Source: Chitinophagaceae bacterium (GTDB lineage: Bacteria > Bacteroidota > Bacteroidia > Chitinophagales > Chitinophagaceae). From it: a stretch of 64,000 nt of DNA. Numbering within the stretch: the first letter of the stretch is position 1; the number at the start of each line of letters is the position of its first letter. The stretch covers positions 248,001-312,000 of the forward strand of contig JADKAM010000001.1 of NCBI GenBank assembly GCA_016715365.1, in the 5' to 3' direction. The position numbers were made by a program, and so were the translations under genes. Below, piece by piece: positions 37,796 through 46,188 of this stretch. Below the pieces are notes generated by a model, which was not told where the DNA came from, searched no databases, and was given only the letters and a program-made list of their open reading frames with translations.

Positions 37796-38899
37796 AATCT
37801 GTTAATACTGTTTGATATTTTTTAATGATGTCTTTTGTTAGCTTCTCATAAATAGGTATAGCAATTCCTTTGGTAAATGCCCTGTAAGCATTTGGAAATT
37901 GCTGCTCGCTATCATGCTGGTATTTGGTTTTGTAATAGGCGGTTGCCGGAATACATTGTGCACCGTAATTAGCTCCGATATTATTTTCTTTTAATTCAGC
38001 CAATACTGCTGCCTGGTTTTTATCGTTATTAATAAGTACATGAAAGGTTTGCCAGGTATGGTTTCTGCCTGATGGTACAGTTGGCAAAACAATGCTTTCA
38101 TTTTTATTTCATTAAAATACACTTCAGCCAGTTCCTGCTTATATGCAATGATCCGGGCAAGCCTTTGCATCTGGCTGTTGGCCAGTGCAGCCTGGAAATC
38201 AGTCATCCGGTAATTCAATCCTGCATCAACAAAATGCATCTGGCCATCCTGCATTTCAATTCCGTGGTTACGGAGTTGCCTGAGTTTTTTAGCTAATTCA
38301 TCATCAGCCGTTAACAACACACCGCCTTCGCCGCTTGTAATTGATTTGCGTGGATGTAAAGAGAAAGAACCAAGGTTGCCAAAAGTACCGGCATGTTTTC
38401 CATTTTGCATAGCGCCCAATGCACAGGCTGCATCTTCAATAACATATAGCTTATGTTTTACCGCTATCTGCATTATAGCTTCTATATCGCAGGCAAGGCC
38501 AAATTCGTGTACCGGAATGATGGCTTTGGTTTTGGAAGTGATGTGTGCTTCTATTTTAGTTACATCTATATTAAATGTATTGATATCGATATCAACAAAA
38601 ACACAGGTGGCTCCCACCATTTCAACAACGTTGGCTGTAGCAACATAGGAAAATGCCGGTACGATCACTTCATCACCTTTACCTATACCCAATGCCAGTA
38701 ATGCCAGGTGTAAAGTGGCTGTACCATTACTTAATGCAATGGCATTTTTACTTTTATTGAATTCGTTAAAAGATTTTTCAAGCGCTAACACATTTATACC
38801 CTGCACCAACATGCCCGATCGCAACACGGCTGTTACGCAGTCTATGTCCTGCTGGTTTATATCCGGACTGGCAAGCGGTATGAATTTATTTATTTCCAC
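37788..38899 (-). CDS. DegT/DnrJ/EryC1 nucleotide-sugar aminotransferase (one frameshift)
   Basis: A PLP-dependent aminotransferase of about 370 residues. It has Asn-Gly-Thr-Ala-Thr-Leu at 58-63, Glu-Asp-Ala-Ala-Cys-Ala near 155 and PLP-binding Lys185 in His-Pro-Arg-Lys-Ser-Ile-Thr-Ser-Gly-Glu-Gly-Gly. One shift near 38090 splits it. The second frame (37788-38087) resumes Pro-Thr-Val-Pro-Ser-Gly-Arg-Asn-His-Thr-Trp. Its start overlaps the WlbA-like oxidase gene by 14 nt, so it probably transaminates that enzyme's 3-keto product, the WbpE/WlbC role. The active-site loop is also seen in 4-aminotransferases, so position 4 is possible. Confidence 0.85.
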
Positions 38900-39782
38900 G
38901 TATTTGATGCACCAATTCTATGGCAGCTTTTGTTTCTTTTATTCTGAATCCATTTCCTTTCAGTATCTCCTCATAACTTTTTGTATGCAGCTCCGTAAAA
39001 CCATCGCTAAACTCAAATCCTTCGCCATCGATAGTAAGTGTACGGAAAGTTCTTTTACCTGCTGCTTTTGCTTCATCCGGCAATGTATTGGCATCGATGC
39101 TTAACATCCAGTTTACATTTGCTCTTTCCAGTTCTAATTGTCCTGAAGCAGTTTGTGCAGTATGTTCTGTTACCCTGTTTTGTTTTACTGCACCAAAAAC
39201 CCACAACAGCATATCAAAAAAATGGACGCCAATATTTGTTGCAATGCCGCCACTTTTCTCCATGTCTCCTTTCCAACTGGTGTGATACCAATGCCCGCGG
39301 GATGTGATGTATTGTAAATTAACCGTGTACTTTTTATCTGCCGGTGCTGCTGCGATCTTTTCTCTTAAAGCAATGATGGCAGGATGCAGGCGTAATTGTA
39401 AGATGGTAAATACTTCGCCGCCTGTTTCCTTTTCAATTTCCATCAATGCCTCAATATTCCAGGGGTTTAGCACAACAGGCTTTTCGCAAATTACGTTGGC
39501 ACCAATGCGTAATCCGAAACGAATATGTGCATCGTGCAAATAATTAGGGCTGCAAACCGAAACAAAATCAGTTTTGTTTCCCAACCTTTTTTGCTTTTCC
39601 AGGTGCCGGTCAAACCGTTCAAACTCGGTAAAAAAATCTGCATCCGGAAAATAACTATCCATGATGCCTACTGAGTCATGTTTATCCAACGCAGCTATCA
39701 GGGTATTACCCGTATCTTTTATGGCTTTCATGTGCCTGGGCGCTATATATCCTCCTGCGCCAATGATTGCAAAATTTTTCAC
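38886..39782 (-). CDS. wlbA: Gfo/Idh/MocA oxidoreductase, WlbA/WbpB-like
   Basis: A 298-residue NAD-dependent dehydrogenase. It starts Lys-Asn-Phe-Ala-Ile-Ile-Gly-Ala-Gly-Gly-Tyr-Ile-Ala-Pro-Arg-His-Met and carries Cys-Glu-Lys-Pro near residue 98. A Gly-Gly-Ile-Ala-Thr-Asn-Ile-Gly-Val-His-Phe-Phe-Asp motif lies near residue 185. The N-terminal signature is that of WlbA/WbpB, which oxidises UDP-GlcNAc uronate at C3 in UDP-2,3-diacetamido-uronate synthesis. Neighbours supply transamination and acetylation. The 6-dehydrogenase making its substrate is not in the window. Confidence 0.87.
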   Translation of the reverse strand: MKNFAIIGAGGYIAPRHMKAIKDTGNTLIAALDKHDSVGIMDSYFPDADFFTEFERFDRHLEKQKRLGNKTDFVSVCSPNYLHDAHIRFGLRIGANVICEKPVVLNPWNIEALMEIEKETGGEVFTILQLRLHPAIIALREKIAAAPADKKYTVNLQYITSRGHWYHTSWKGDMEKSGGIATNIGVHFFDMLLWVFGAVKQNRVTEHTAQTASGQLELERANVNWMLSIDANTLPDEAKAAGKRTFRTLTIDGEGFEFSDGFTELHTKSYEEILKGNGFRIKETKAAIELVHQIRGNK

Positions 39783-39801
39783 GTTTTTTTTTTATTGTTG
39801 A

Positions 39802-40332
39802 TTACCTGCTCCAGATGAGCAGTTTTTCATTAATATTTTTTGTTTCCTTTAATGCGGCAAATTCTTCTACCGAATAAATAACATACCTGATCTTTCTTTT
39901 CACCAATGGCTCGGCTTTTTTAATAAGATCGGCCAGGTAATTGGTGTTTACAGTGCCTACCAGTTCCAGGTCAATCACATTATTATCCCGGCCTTTTGCA
40001 AACTCGCCCGATAAATACACCCTTTCCACTTCGCCCAGTTGTTTTATCACATTTTCAATAATAGTATCAATACCTACATATTTTCTGATGATGCTATTCA
40101 GGTCGAAAAACAGTGGATGCTTGACATTTGCCGTAAAGAATTTTTTATTGCCCTGTACATCGCTGCTTACCATCCCCGCTTTTTCAAGCTTGTTCAGTTC
40201 AAGCCTGATGGCATTGGTACTTTCGCCAAATTCCTCCTCAAGCCCACGCAGGTAAGCCCGGTTACTACTGTTTAAAAAAAACTTGAGTAGTAATTTAATA
40301 CGTGTTTTTGAAGAAATGAGTGCTTCTATCAT
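39802..40332 (-). CDS. Winged-helix regulator with degenerate nucleotidyltransferase-like C-terminal domain
   Basis: A 176-residue protein. Residues about 5-75 form a winged helix-turn-helix (Asn-Ala-Ile-Arg-Leu-Glu-Leu-Asn-Lys-Leu-Glu in the recognition region). Residues about 95-160 read Leu-Ser-Gly-Glu-Phe-Ala-Lys-Gly...Asp-Leu-Glu-Leu-Val-Gly, reminiscent of the Gly-Ser/Asp-x-Asp core of MNT-type nucleotidyltransferases but with one acidic site changed. From memory, such proteins accompany Bacteroidota polysaccharide loci. A perfect palindrome at 40338-40358, over its own promoter start region, suggests autorepression. It precedes the oxidase gene by 19 nt. Confidence 0.82.
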   Translation of the reverse strand: MIEALISSKTRIKLLLKFFLNSSNRAYLRGLEEEFGESTNAIRLELNKLEKAGMVSSDVQGNKKFFTANVKHPLFFDLNSIIRKYVGIDTIIENVIKQLGEVERVYLSGEFAKGRDNNVIDLELVGTVNTNYLADLIKKAEPLVKRKIRYVIYSVEEFAALKETKNINEKLLIWSR

Positions 40333-40337
40333 TGAAA

Positions 40338-40358
40338 TTGAGTAAATAAACTACTCAA
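40338..40358. promoter_or_regulatory. Palindromic operator candidate
   Basis: A perfect 7-bp inverted repeat, TTGAGTA and TACTCAA with a 7-nt spacer, lies between the -7 box and the ATG of the winged-helix gene and overlaps the box by three bases. A further TTGAGTAG half-site occurs inside the gene near 40284. Its position over the predicted transcription start fits a repressor site, probably for the adjacent regulator. Confidence 0.55.
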
Positions 40359-40363
40359 AATTA
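40356..40363 (-). promoter_or_regulatory. Bacteroidota-type -7 box of the regulator/amino-sugar operon
   Basis: The minus strand reads TAATTTTG, an exact TAnnTTTG match, with a TTG 20 nt upstream that fits the -33 element. The ATG follows 24 nt after the box. It should drive the regulator and the genes downstream of it. Confidence 0.55.
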
Positions 40364-40457
40364 ATGCCTTTTTGAGAAATTTACAAGGCTAAGACGGCTT
40401 TTTTTGTAAAAAAGTTGTGTAAGTCAGAAAATAAAGTTCGGGAAATCAGCTAATCAG

Positions 40458-41027
40458 CTACTTGCGGGTTACTTTATTGTTGTTTAGCTGATAAGTTGCG
40501 CCACTTTCACTGCAAATGGCATTACCATCCTTATCAAACAGCAATTTTTGGCCATATTCACTCATCCAGCCGGTTTGCCGGCCGGGGTTACCAACAATTA
40601 ATGCATAAGCAGGTACATCTTTGGTTACTACGGCACCTGCACCAATAAATGCATACTCGCCAATGGTGTGACCGCAAACGATGGTTGCATTAGCGCCAAT
40701 ACTGGCTCCTTTTTTTATCAGAGTTGTTTTATATTCTGTTTTACGGCTTACGGCACTGCGGGGATTTATTACATTCGTAAGTACGGCACTTGGGCCCAGG
40801 AAAACATCATCTTCGCAAATGACCCCTTCGTAAATACTTACATTATTTTGTACCCTTACATTATTACCCAATGTAACTTTAGGAGATACCACTACATTTT
40901 GTCCCAGGTTGCAATTGTTGCCAATTACAGCACCCGACATTACGTGTGAGAAATGCCAGATCTTGGTTCCATCACCAATAGTGCAGTTATCATCAATGAC
41001 AGAACTGGGGTGTACGTAATAACTCAT
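40458..41027 (-). CDS. wbpD: Left-handed beta-helix acetyltransferase, WbpD/WlbB-like
   Basis: A 189-residue hexapeptide-repeat protein. The Ile-Gly-x-x-x-Lys-Ile-Trp-His-Phe-Ser-His segment near residue 23 and the Lys-Gly-Ala-Ser-Ile-Gly-Ala-Asn-Ala-Thr-Ile-Val-Cys-Gly-His turn near residue 107 match WbpD/WlbB. These enzymes acetylate the 3-amino group of UDP-GlcNAc3NA uronate. The C-terminal Ser-Glu-Tyr-Gly-Gln-Lys-Leu motif follows the helix. It is encoded next to RmlA (10 nt) and 125 nt upstream of the regulator gene. With the oxidase and aminotransferase it gives three of the five steps to a diacetamido-uronate. Confidence 0.87.
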   Translation of the reverse strand: MSYYVHPSSVIDDNCTIGDGTKIWHFSHVMSGAVIGNNCNLGQNVVVSPKVTLGNNVRVQNNVSIYEGVICEDDVFLGPSAVLTNVINPRSAVSRKTEYKTTLIKKGASIGANATIVCGHTIGEYAFIGAGAVVTKDVPAYALIVGNPGRQTGWMSEYGQKLLFDKDGNAICSESGATYQLNNNKVTRK

Positions 41028-41037
41028 TGCTATAATT

Positions 41038-41898
41038 TTATTGAGATATCTTTTTTAAATATTCGCCATAGCCGCTTTTTTCAAGTTCTTTGGCCAGTTT
41101 TAATAAATCTTCTTTGCCTATAAAACCCATGCGCCAGGCAATTTCCTCGGGGCATCCAATTTTTAAGCCTTGCCTTTTTTCTATAACCCGTACATATTCT
41201 GCAGCATCTCCCAGGCTTTCAAATGTTCCTGTATCAAGCCAGGCAAAGCCACGGTCAAGCACTGCTACTTTTAATTTTTTTTGTTGCAGGTAGTTGTCAT
41301 TTACGGTTGTTATTTCATATTCACCCCTGGCACTGGGCGCAATATTTTTTGCAATTTCAACCACGCTGTTATCATAAAAATATAAACCGGGAACTGCATA
41401 ATTACTTTTGGGTGCGGCTGGTTTTTCTTCAATGCTGATAGCATTTCTATCCGCATCAAATTCAACAACCCCATATCGCTCGGGATCGCTTACCGGGTAG
41501 GCAAAGATCACTGCTCCATCCGGATCAACACTTTGCTGCAATAATTTACTAAAGCCGCTGCCGTAAAAAATATTATCGCCCAAAACCAACGCCACACTGT
41601 CTTTTCCAATAAATTTTTCGCCAATTACAAAAGCCTGTGCAAGGCCGTTAGGTACTTCCTGTTTGGCATATTCAATAACACAGCCCCATTGGCTTCCATC
41701 GCCCAGTAACCTTTTAAACTGATCCTGGTCTTCGGGTGTAGTAATTACCAAAATCTCTTTTATACCGGCCAGCATGAGTGTACTTAGCGGATAATAGATC
41801 ATCGGCTTATCATATACAGGCATCAGTTGCTTGCTTATGCCTTTTGTTATAGGATACAGTCTTGTTCCTGAACCGCCTGCAAGAATTATTCCCTTCAT
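41038..41898 (-). CDS. rfbA: Glucose-1-phosphate thymidylyltransferase
   Basis: A 286-residue RmlA. It has the Leu-Ala-Gly-Gly-Ser-Gly-Thr-Arg-Leu-Tyr-Pro nucleotide-binding motif at 6-16, Lys-Gln-Leu-Met-Pro-Val-Tyr-Asp-Lys-Pro-Met, Leu-Gly-Asp-Asn-Ile-Phe-Tyr-Gly near residue 108 and Ile-Glu-Glu-Lys-Pro near 160. It makes dTDP-glucose. rfbB lies 5 nt upstream, so the pair yields dTDP-4-keto-6-deoxyglucose. No rfbC or rfbD is present, so rhamnose cannot be assumed as the end product. Confidence 0.95.
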   Translation of the reverse strand: MKGIILAGGSGTRLYPITKGISKQLMPVYDKPMIYYPLSTLMLAGIKEILVITTPEDQDQFKRLLGDGSQWGCVIEYAKQEVPNGLAQAFVIGEKFIGKDSVALVLGDNIFYGSGFSKLLQQSVDPDGAVIFAYPVSDPERYGVVEFDADRNAISIEEKPAAPKSNYAVPGLYFYDNSVVEIAKNIAPSARGEYEITTVNDNYLQQKKLKVAVLDRGFAWLDTGTFESLGDAAEYVRVIEKRQGLKIGCPEEIAWRMGFIGKEDLLKLAKELEKSGYGEYLKKISQ

Positions 41899-41902
41899 AC
41901 AA

Positions 41903-42955
41903 TTATTGATTATGATATTGTTGATTATAATATTTCTGATAATCGCCGCTTGTTACATGTGTAAGCCACTCGCTGTTTGCAAGGTACCAGTCAATCGTTT
42001 TACTGATCCCTTCTTCAAATTGCAATGAGGGTATCCAGCCCAATTCTTCTTTTAATTTAGTGGCATCAATGGCATAACGCAAATCGTGTCCTGCACGGTC
42101 GGTTACATACGTTATCAGTTTTTCCGAAGTACCTTTTTCTTTGCCCAGCTTTTCATCCATCTGCCTGCACAGTTCTTTTACCAGGTCAATATTTGTCCAT
42201 TCATTATGGCCGCCAATATTGTAGGTCTCGCCAATTTTTCCATTGTGAAAAACAACATCAATGGCTGCTGCATGATCTTCCACATATAACCAATCCCTTA
42301 CGTTTTCGCCTTTACCATAAATAGGCAATGGTTTATTGTTGATGATATTGTGAATGCAGAGCGGTATCAGTTTTTCAGGAAAATGAAACGGCCCGTAGTT
42401 GTTACTGCAGTTGCTGATCTTCACCGGCAGTTTATAGGTATGGTAAAATGCCCGTACCATATGATCAGAAGAGGCTTTGGAGGCAGAGTATGGGCTTCGG
42501 GGATCGTAAGCTGTTTCTTCGGTAAAAAATCCTGCTGCGCCCAATGACCCGTACACTTCATCGGTTGAAATATGGTAAAAGATTTTATTCTCCATATCGC
42601 CGGCCCAGGCTTCCTTGGCTGCCAGCAGCAAAGAACCCGTACCCAAAACATTGGTTGTAATAAATGCCAGCGGATCGGTTATTGACCTGTCTACATGGCT
42701 TTCGGCAGCACAATGCAGCACTGCTGTAAATTGATGCGCTGCAAATAATTTGCGTAAAAAATCCAGGTCGGTAATATCTCCTTTTACAAACTGATAGTTT
42801 GCTTCATTTTCGATATCCCTTAAATTTTCGAGGTTGCCGGCATAGGTCAGCTTATCAAGATTAACGATTTTATACTGAGGATATTTCTTTACAAATAACC
42901 TGGTTAAATGAGAACCGATAAAACCGGCACCGCCGGTAAGTAAAATAGTATGCAT
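41903..42955 (-). CDS. rfbB: dTDP-glucose 4,6-dehydratase
   Basis: A 350-residue RmlB. It has Gly-Gly-Ala-Gly-Phe-Ile-Gly-Ser-His at 8-16, His-Ile-Ser-Thr-Asp-Glu-Val-Tyr-Gly (active-site Asp and Glu) near 128-136, Tyr-Ser-Ala-Ser-Lys near 158-162 and Asn-Asn-Tyr-Gly-Pro near 188. It produces dTDP-4-keto-6-deoxyglucose, the branch point for many deoxy and amino-deoxy sugars. It is preceded by a candidate promoter box and a large palindromic repeat. Confidence 0.95.
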   Translation of the reverse strand: MHTILLTGGAGFIGSHLTRLFVKKYPQYKIVNLDKLTYAGNLENLRDIENEANYQFVKGDITDLDFLRKLFAAHQFTAVLHCAAESHVDRSITDPLAFITTNVLGTGSLLLAAKEAWAGDMENKIFYHISTDEVYGSLGAAGFFTEETAYDPRSPYSASKASSDHMVRAFYHTYKLPVKISNCSNNYGPFHFPEKLIPLCIHNIINNKPLPIYGKGENVRDWLYVEDHAAAIDVVFHNGKIGETYNIGGHNEWTNIDLVKELCRQMDEKLGKEKGTSEKLITYVTDRAGHDLRYAIDATKLKEELGWIPSLQFEEGISKTIDWYLANSEWLTHVTSGDYQKYYNQQYHNQ

Positions 42956-42978
42956 GTAATTGAATAAGTTTAGCGGGG

Positions 42979-42986
42979 CAAAAATA
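42979..42986 (-). promoter_or_regulatory. Candidate -7 box for rfbB-rfbA-wbpD
   Basis: The minus strand reads TATTTTTG, an exact TAnnTTTG match, 24 nt before the rfbB ATG. No clear -33 element is visible. Confidence 0.4.
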
Positions 42987-43029
42987 AGATTAATTATTTG
43001 CTGTAATGGAAGAGGTTGAATCCTGGCCC

Positions 43030-43082
43030 AAACCTACAGGGTTTGCAGCGCTGCTTTGCTGCCCGGCAAACCTTATAGGTTT
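43030..43082. repeat. AAACCT-type imperfect palindrome (REP-like)
   Basis: Arms 43030-43046 and 43066-43082 are inverted repeats of 17 nt matching at 15 positions, with a GC-rich centre containing CAGCGCTG. The right arm abuts the stop codon of the GT4 gene. Similar AAACCT...AGGTTT palindromes are, from memory, dispersed in Bacteroidota genomes. It could also act as the terminator or an mRNA stabiliser of the genes at 47.7-43.1 kb. Confidence 0.7.
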
Positions 43083-44254
43083 TACAACCCCGCAAAAGCC
43101 ACATGAAAATACTGTTTGATCTCATCCACATCAAACTGCTCGGCACGCCTGGCAGCTTTGGCAGCAAACTGATTTCGTAACGGGGCATCTTCGTACATCT
43201 TTTTCATAGCATTGGCCAGCGATATCACATCTTTAACCGGTGTTAAAATTCCGAATTCGCCAACCTCGTAATTATTGATAGCCCGGTGATGCAGGTCTGT
43301 ATCAGGAGCCAGCAATTCTCTTGGGCCAGAGCTGCAATCAGTTGAAATAACCGGTTTGCCGCAGGCAAGTGCTTCTATTAAAACATTGGGGAACCCTTCT
43401 ACATTGGAACTTAACACAAAACAATCGCTCCGTTTTACATATTTAAAAGGGTTTTTATCAAAGCCACAAAAAATGATCTTATCCATTAAACCCAGGTCTT
43501 TTGCCTTTTGTTTCAACTCCTCTTCCATTGCACCAGCGCCAACGATCAGCAGTTTACAAGGCAGGTTCTTTAAAATAAAAAAAGCCTGTATCAGCAAAAG
43601 CTGGTTTTTTTCTTTGCGCAGATTACCAACGGTAATAAAATGAAAAACATCTTTCTCAAAAACAAGATCAGGTTCTTCAGCAGTGTTTGATTTTATGAGC
43701 TGCAGATCAACCGGGTTATAAATTACCCGAACCGGTGTTTTTATTCTAAAGTTCTCAATCAGGTCGGTTTGTATGGCATAAGAGTTTGCCAGAATAAGAT
43801 GGGCACGCTTGTAAGAATACATGACCATGAATTTTGAAAACATGCGGTAAATGGCCGAATGGCTTTCCTGCATGGTTGTCTGGTGTGTGCCTTCGCACAT
43901 AATGACACGGCCGCGGTAACCCAAAAAACTTTTCATAATCGCATTGATATAACAGGGACGGTATAAAAATGCAACTGAAGTATTGATATTATTTTTTTTG
44001 CAATAGCGGTAAACTTTCCCTGAGATACCGGGAAGTTTTAAAAAGCGGGTGACCTTGTTTTGTATCAGCGGCTGATGCAGGTTGAACACTTTTATTTCAG
44101 GAGGAATTGTATAATCAACATAATTGCTGTACAAGGCAAGGTGAATCTCAAAATCATCTTTTAAATGATCGAGCAGCAGCGACACCACCCGTTCTGCCCC
44201 GCCGGTTTGTAATGTGTTTATAAAGATCAGCAACTTCGGCTTAATACCATTCAT
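43082..44254 (-). CDS. Glycosyltransferase family 4
   Basis: A 390-residue GT-B transferase. It has Leu-Gln-Thr-Gly-Gly-Ala-Glu-Arg at the N-terminus, Val-Gly-Asn-Leu-Arg-Lys-Glu-Lys-Asn at the start of the second domain and Asn-Val-Glu-Gly-Phe-Pro-Asn-Val-Leu-Ile-Glu as the EX7E motif. The overall pattern resembles N-acetylgalactosamine-type transferases (PglA/PglH-like), but the donor is not certain. It is 32 nt from the next GT4 gene, which has the same architecture. Confidence 0.9.
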   Translation of the reverse strand: MNGIKPKLLIFINTLQTGGAERVVSLLLDHLKDDFEIHLALYSNYVDYTIPPEIKVFNLHQPLIQNKVTRFLKLPGISGKVYRYCKKNNINTSVAFLYRPCYINAIMKSFLGYRGRVIMCEGTHQTTMQESHSAIYRMFSKFMVMYSYKRAHLILANSYAIQTDLIENFRIKTPVRVIYNPVDLQLIKSNTAEEPDLVFEKDVFHFITVGNLRKEKNQLLLIQAFFILKNLPCKLLIVGAGAMEEELKQKAKDLGLMDKIIFCGFDKNPFKYVKRSDCFVLSSNVEGFPNVLIEALACGKPVISTDCSSGPRELLAPDTDLHHRAINNYEVGEFGILTPVKDVISLANAMKKMYEDAPLRNQFAAKAARRAEQFDVDEIKQYFHVAFAGL

Positions 44255-44286
44255 TCGTTTTCATTTTTGCCAGGTACAAATATCTG

Positions 44287-45384
44287 CTATTTATTTTGGG
44301 CAAGCTTTAAAAAAGTATTTTCCACGGCAGTCATCATGCTGTTTACTGAAAAACTGTTTGTTGTTCTTTCTATTATTTGATGACGGTCAAAATTGTAACC
44401 CAGGGCTTTTTTTATGGCTGCTGCAAAAGCAATGATATCATTATCTTCAACCAGTAAGCCGTTTTCATTATCAGTAATTATTTCTGCAATACCGCCCGGT
44501 GCATTAAAAGCAACTACCGGTATACCGTGGGCACCGGCTTCCAGCAACACATTCGGAAAACCCTCGTAATAAGAACCCATGAGAAAAAGATCAGCATCTT
44601 CCATACCGCTGAACGGATCATTTTTCTGGCCAACTAAAAAAACCTTTTCCTGTAATTGCAACTCATTAATCAGTTTTTGCAATTCATTTCTTTTACTTCC
44701 TTCGCCAATAATATGATATGTACAAGGAATAGAAAGCAAACCGACAGCATATATCAATCGTTCAATACCTTTTTCCTCACTCAATCTTGCAATGGTTATA
44801 AATTTATATACATGCTCACTATTTTCCTTAGGTTGAACCGGCATATGAAAAACTTCTTCTGTAGCATTATGAATTACCATTGCTTTATCAGCAGAAATAC
44901 CGTAATGCGTTACCAGGTCGTGCTTCATATAAGCCGACTGGCAAATGATTATATCAAAGCGATTGTAATATTTTTTTATCAGCCGGTTGTACAATACAGG
45001 CATTTTTGCTTGCTTGCTATTGATGCTTACTATACTTGCTTCCCGTGCAACAAATTTTATCTTGCTGTTAAACTGGTTTTTAAAAATGGCGAGATATAAG
45101 TTGAGATGATTAGCCATAGAAAAAATAATATCAGGCTTAAAATGGGTAACCACTTTTTTAATGGCAGATAAAGAAAACAAAACCCTGTTCTTCCCGAGGT
45201 TAATAATTTCAATTGCAGGGTTATCAATTTTAAAAAAAGGGTTGACATTATTAACAACCACCAAACAAACAGAAAAAATACCGGTATTGATATGTTCGCA
45301 AACCAACGAAACAAATTTTTCGGAGCCGCCACATTCCAGTGTGGGCGTTAAAATGAGGAGTTTTATTTTTTTTGTCTCGTTCAA
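44287..45384 (-). CDS. Glycosyltransferase family 4
   Basis: A 365-residue GT-B transferase with Leu-Glu-Cys-Gly-Gly-Ser-Glu-Lys at the N-terminus (Gly-Gly-Ser-Glu instead of Gly-Gly-Ala-Glu). Ile-Ala-Arg-Leu-Ser-Glu-Glu-Lys-Gly opens the second domain, and Tyr-Tyr-Glu-Gly-Phe-Pro-Asn-Val-Leu-Leu-Glu is the EX7E motif. It is probably a paralogue of the downstream GT4, acting on a successive residue of the repeat unit. It lies 3 nt after the FkbM-type gene. Confidence 0.9.
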   Translation of the reverse strand: MNETKKIKLLILTPTLECGGSEKFVSLVCEHINTGIFSVCLVVVNNVNPFFKIDNPAIEIINLGKNRVLFSLSAIKKVVTHFKPDIIFSMANHLNLYLAIFKNQFNSKIKFVAREASIVSINSKQAKMPVLYNRLIKKYYNRFDIIICQSAYMKHDLVTHYGISADKAMVIHNATEEVFHMPVQPKENSEHVYKFITIARLSEEKGIERLIYAVGLLSIPCTYHIIGEGSKRNELQKLINELQLQEKVFLVGQKNDPFSGMEDADLFLMGSYYEGFPNVLLEAGAHGIPVVAFNAPGGIAEIITDNENGLLVEDNDIIAFAAAIKKALGYNFDRHQIIERTTNSFSVNSMMTAVENTFLKLAQNK

Positions 45385-45387
45385 CTG

Positions 45388-46188
45388 CTATAGTTTGCTT
45401 TTATGAACAGCAATATAATCATCAAGGCCATCCATGTTTTTATTATGTTTTCCGGTATGCTGTAAATGATAGCCAAGATCCTTCAAAAATTGTACACATC
45501 TATCCTGTACACCGGGTAAATGGCAATTATGTGTGGCTAATAAGATATTCGGCCGGTATTGCTGCAGGGTATTTTTAGCTCCGGTCAAAACATCGAATTC
45601 GGCCCCTTCCACATCTATTTTAATGATATCGGGTTTATCATAACCCTGTTTTATCAACCCGTCTATTGACTGGCATTGAACTGTTATTTTGTTTTCAGTT
45701 CCAGAATAAATATATGACTCCTTAATATAAGTATTGCCATCTCTGTGAACCCTATCGTTTGAAAATTCAACCTGCTTTTCATTATTGGAAATGGCAAAAG
45801 GTAATATGGTAATATTATTGGTGATCATAAATTTTTGGTTGAGACTGATATGTTTTTCAAATACCTGCCTTACCGATGGCATGGGTTCAAAAGCATATAT
45901 CTTTCCGGATTCAATCACTTTATTTGCTGTTAATGAATGAAATCCGACATTGGAGCCAACATCATAAAAAACTGAATCTGGTTTCAGCCAGGATATAAAC
46001 AGTTTTAACGTGGCAGGATCTTCATATTCACCTAATAAATAATCATAACTACTGGCTGTTGACCACAGGTATTTTTGCAGCGGACCGGCCATTACCGGCA
46101 AAAATTGCTGCCTGAAAACATACCTGCATATTTTAATGGCCCAACGTTTAGTAAAATTTCTTTTTAACATGTTTAAGTATATATGCAA
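45388..46188 (-). CDS. FkbM-family methyltransferase
   Basis: A 266-residue SAM-dependent methyltransferase with the FkbM (Methyltransf_21) layout. It has Phe-Tyr-Asp-Val-Gly-Ser-Asn-Val-Gly-Phe-His near residue 78, Tyr-Ala-Phe-Glu-Pro-Met-Pro near 98 and Ile-Lys-Ile-Asp-Val-Glu-Gly-Ala-Glu near 185. Members O-methylate sugars and polyketide-type substrates. The start overlaps the flippase gene by up to 41 nt; an internal Met (residue 7) would reduce this. Both genes are likely on one transcript. Confidence 0.88.
   Translation of the reverse strand: MHIYLNMLKRNFTKRWAIKICRYVFRQQFLPVMAGPLQKYLWSTASSYDYLLGEYEDPATLKLFISWLKPDSVFYDVGSNVGFHSLTANKVIESGKIYAFEPMPSVRQVFEKHISLNQKFMITNNITILPFAISNNEKQVEFSNDRVHRDGNTYIKESYIYSGTENKITVQCQSIDGLIKQGYDKPDIIKIDVEGAEFDVLTGAKNTLQQYRPNILLATHNCHLPGVQDRCVQFLKDLGYHLQHTGKHNKNMDGLDDYIAVHKSKL

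Noticed and set aside
41038..42955. A complete dTDP-rhamnose operon
   Set aside because: Only rfbA and rfbB are present; no rfbC epimerase or rfbD reductase was found anywhere in the window.
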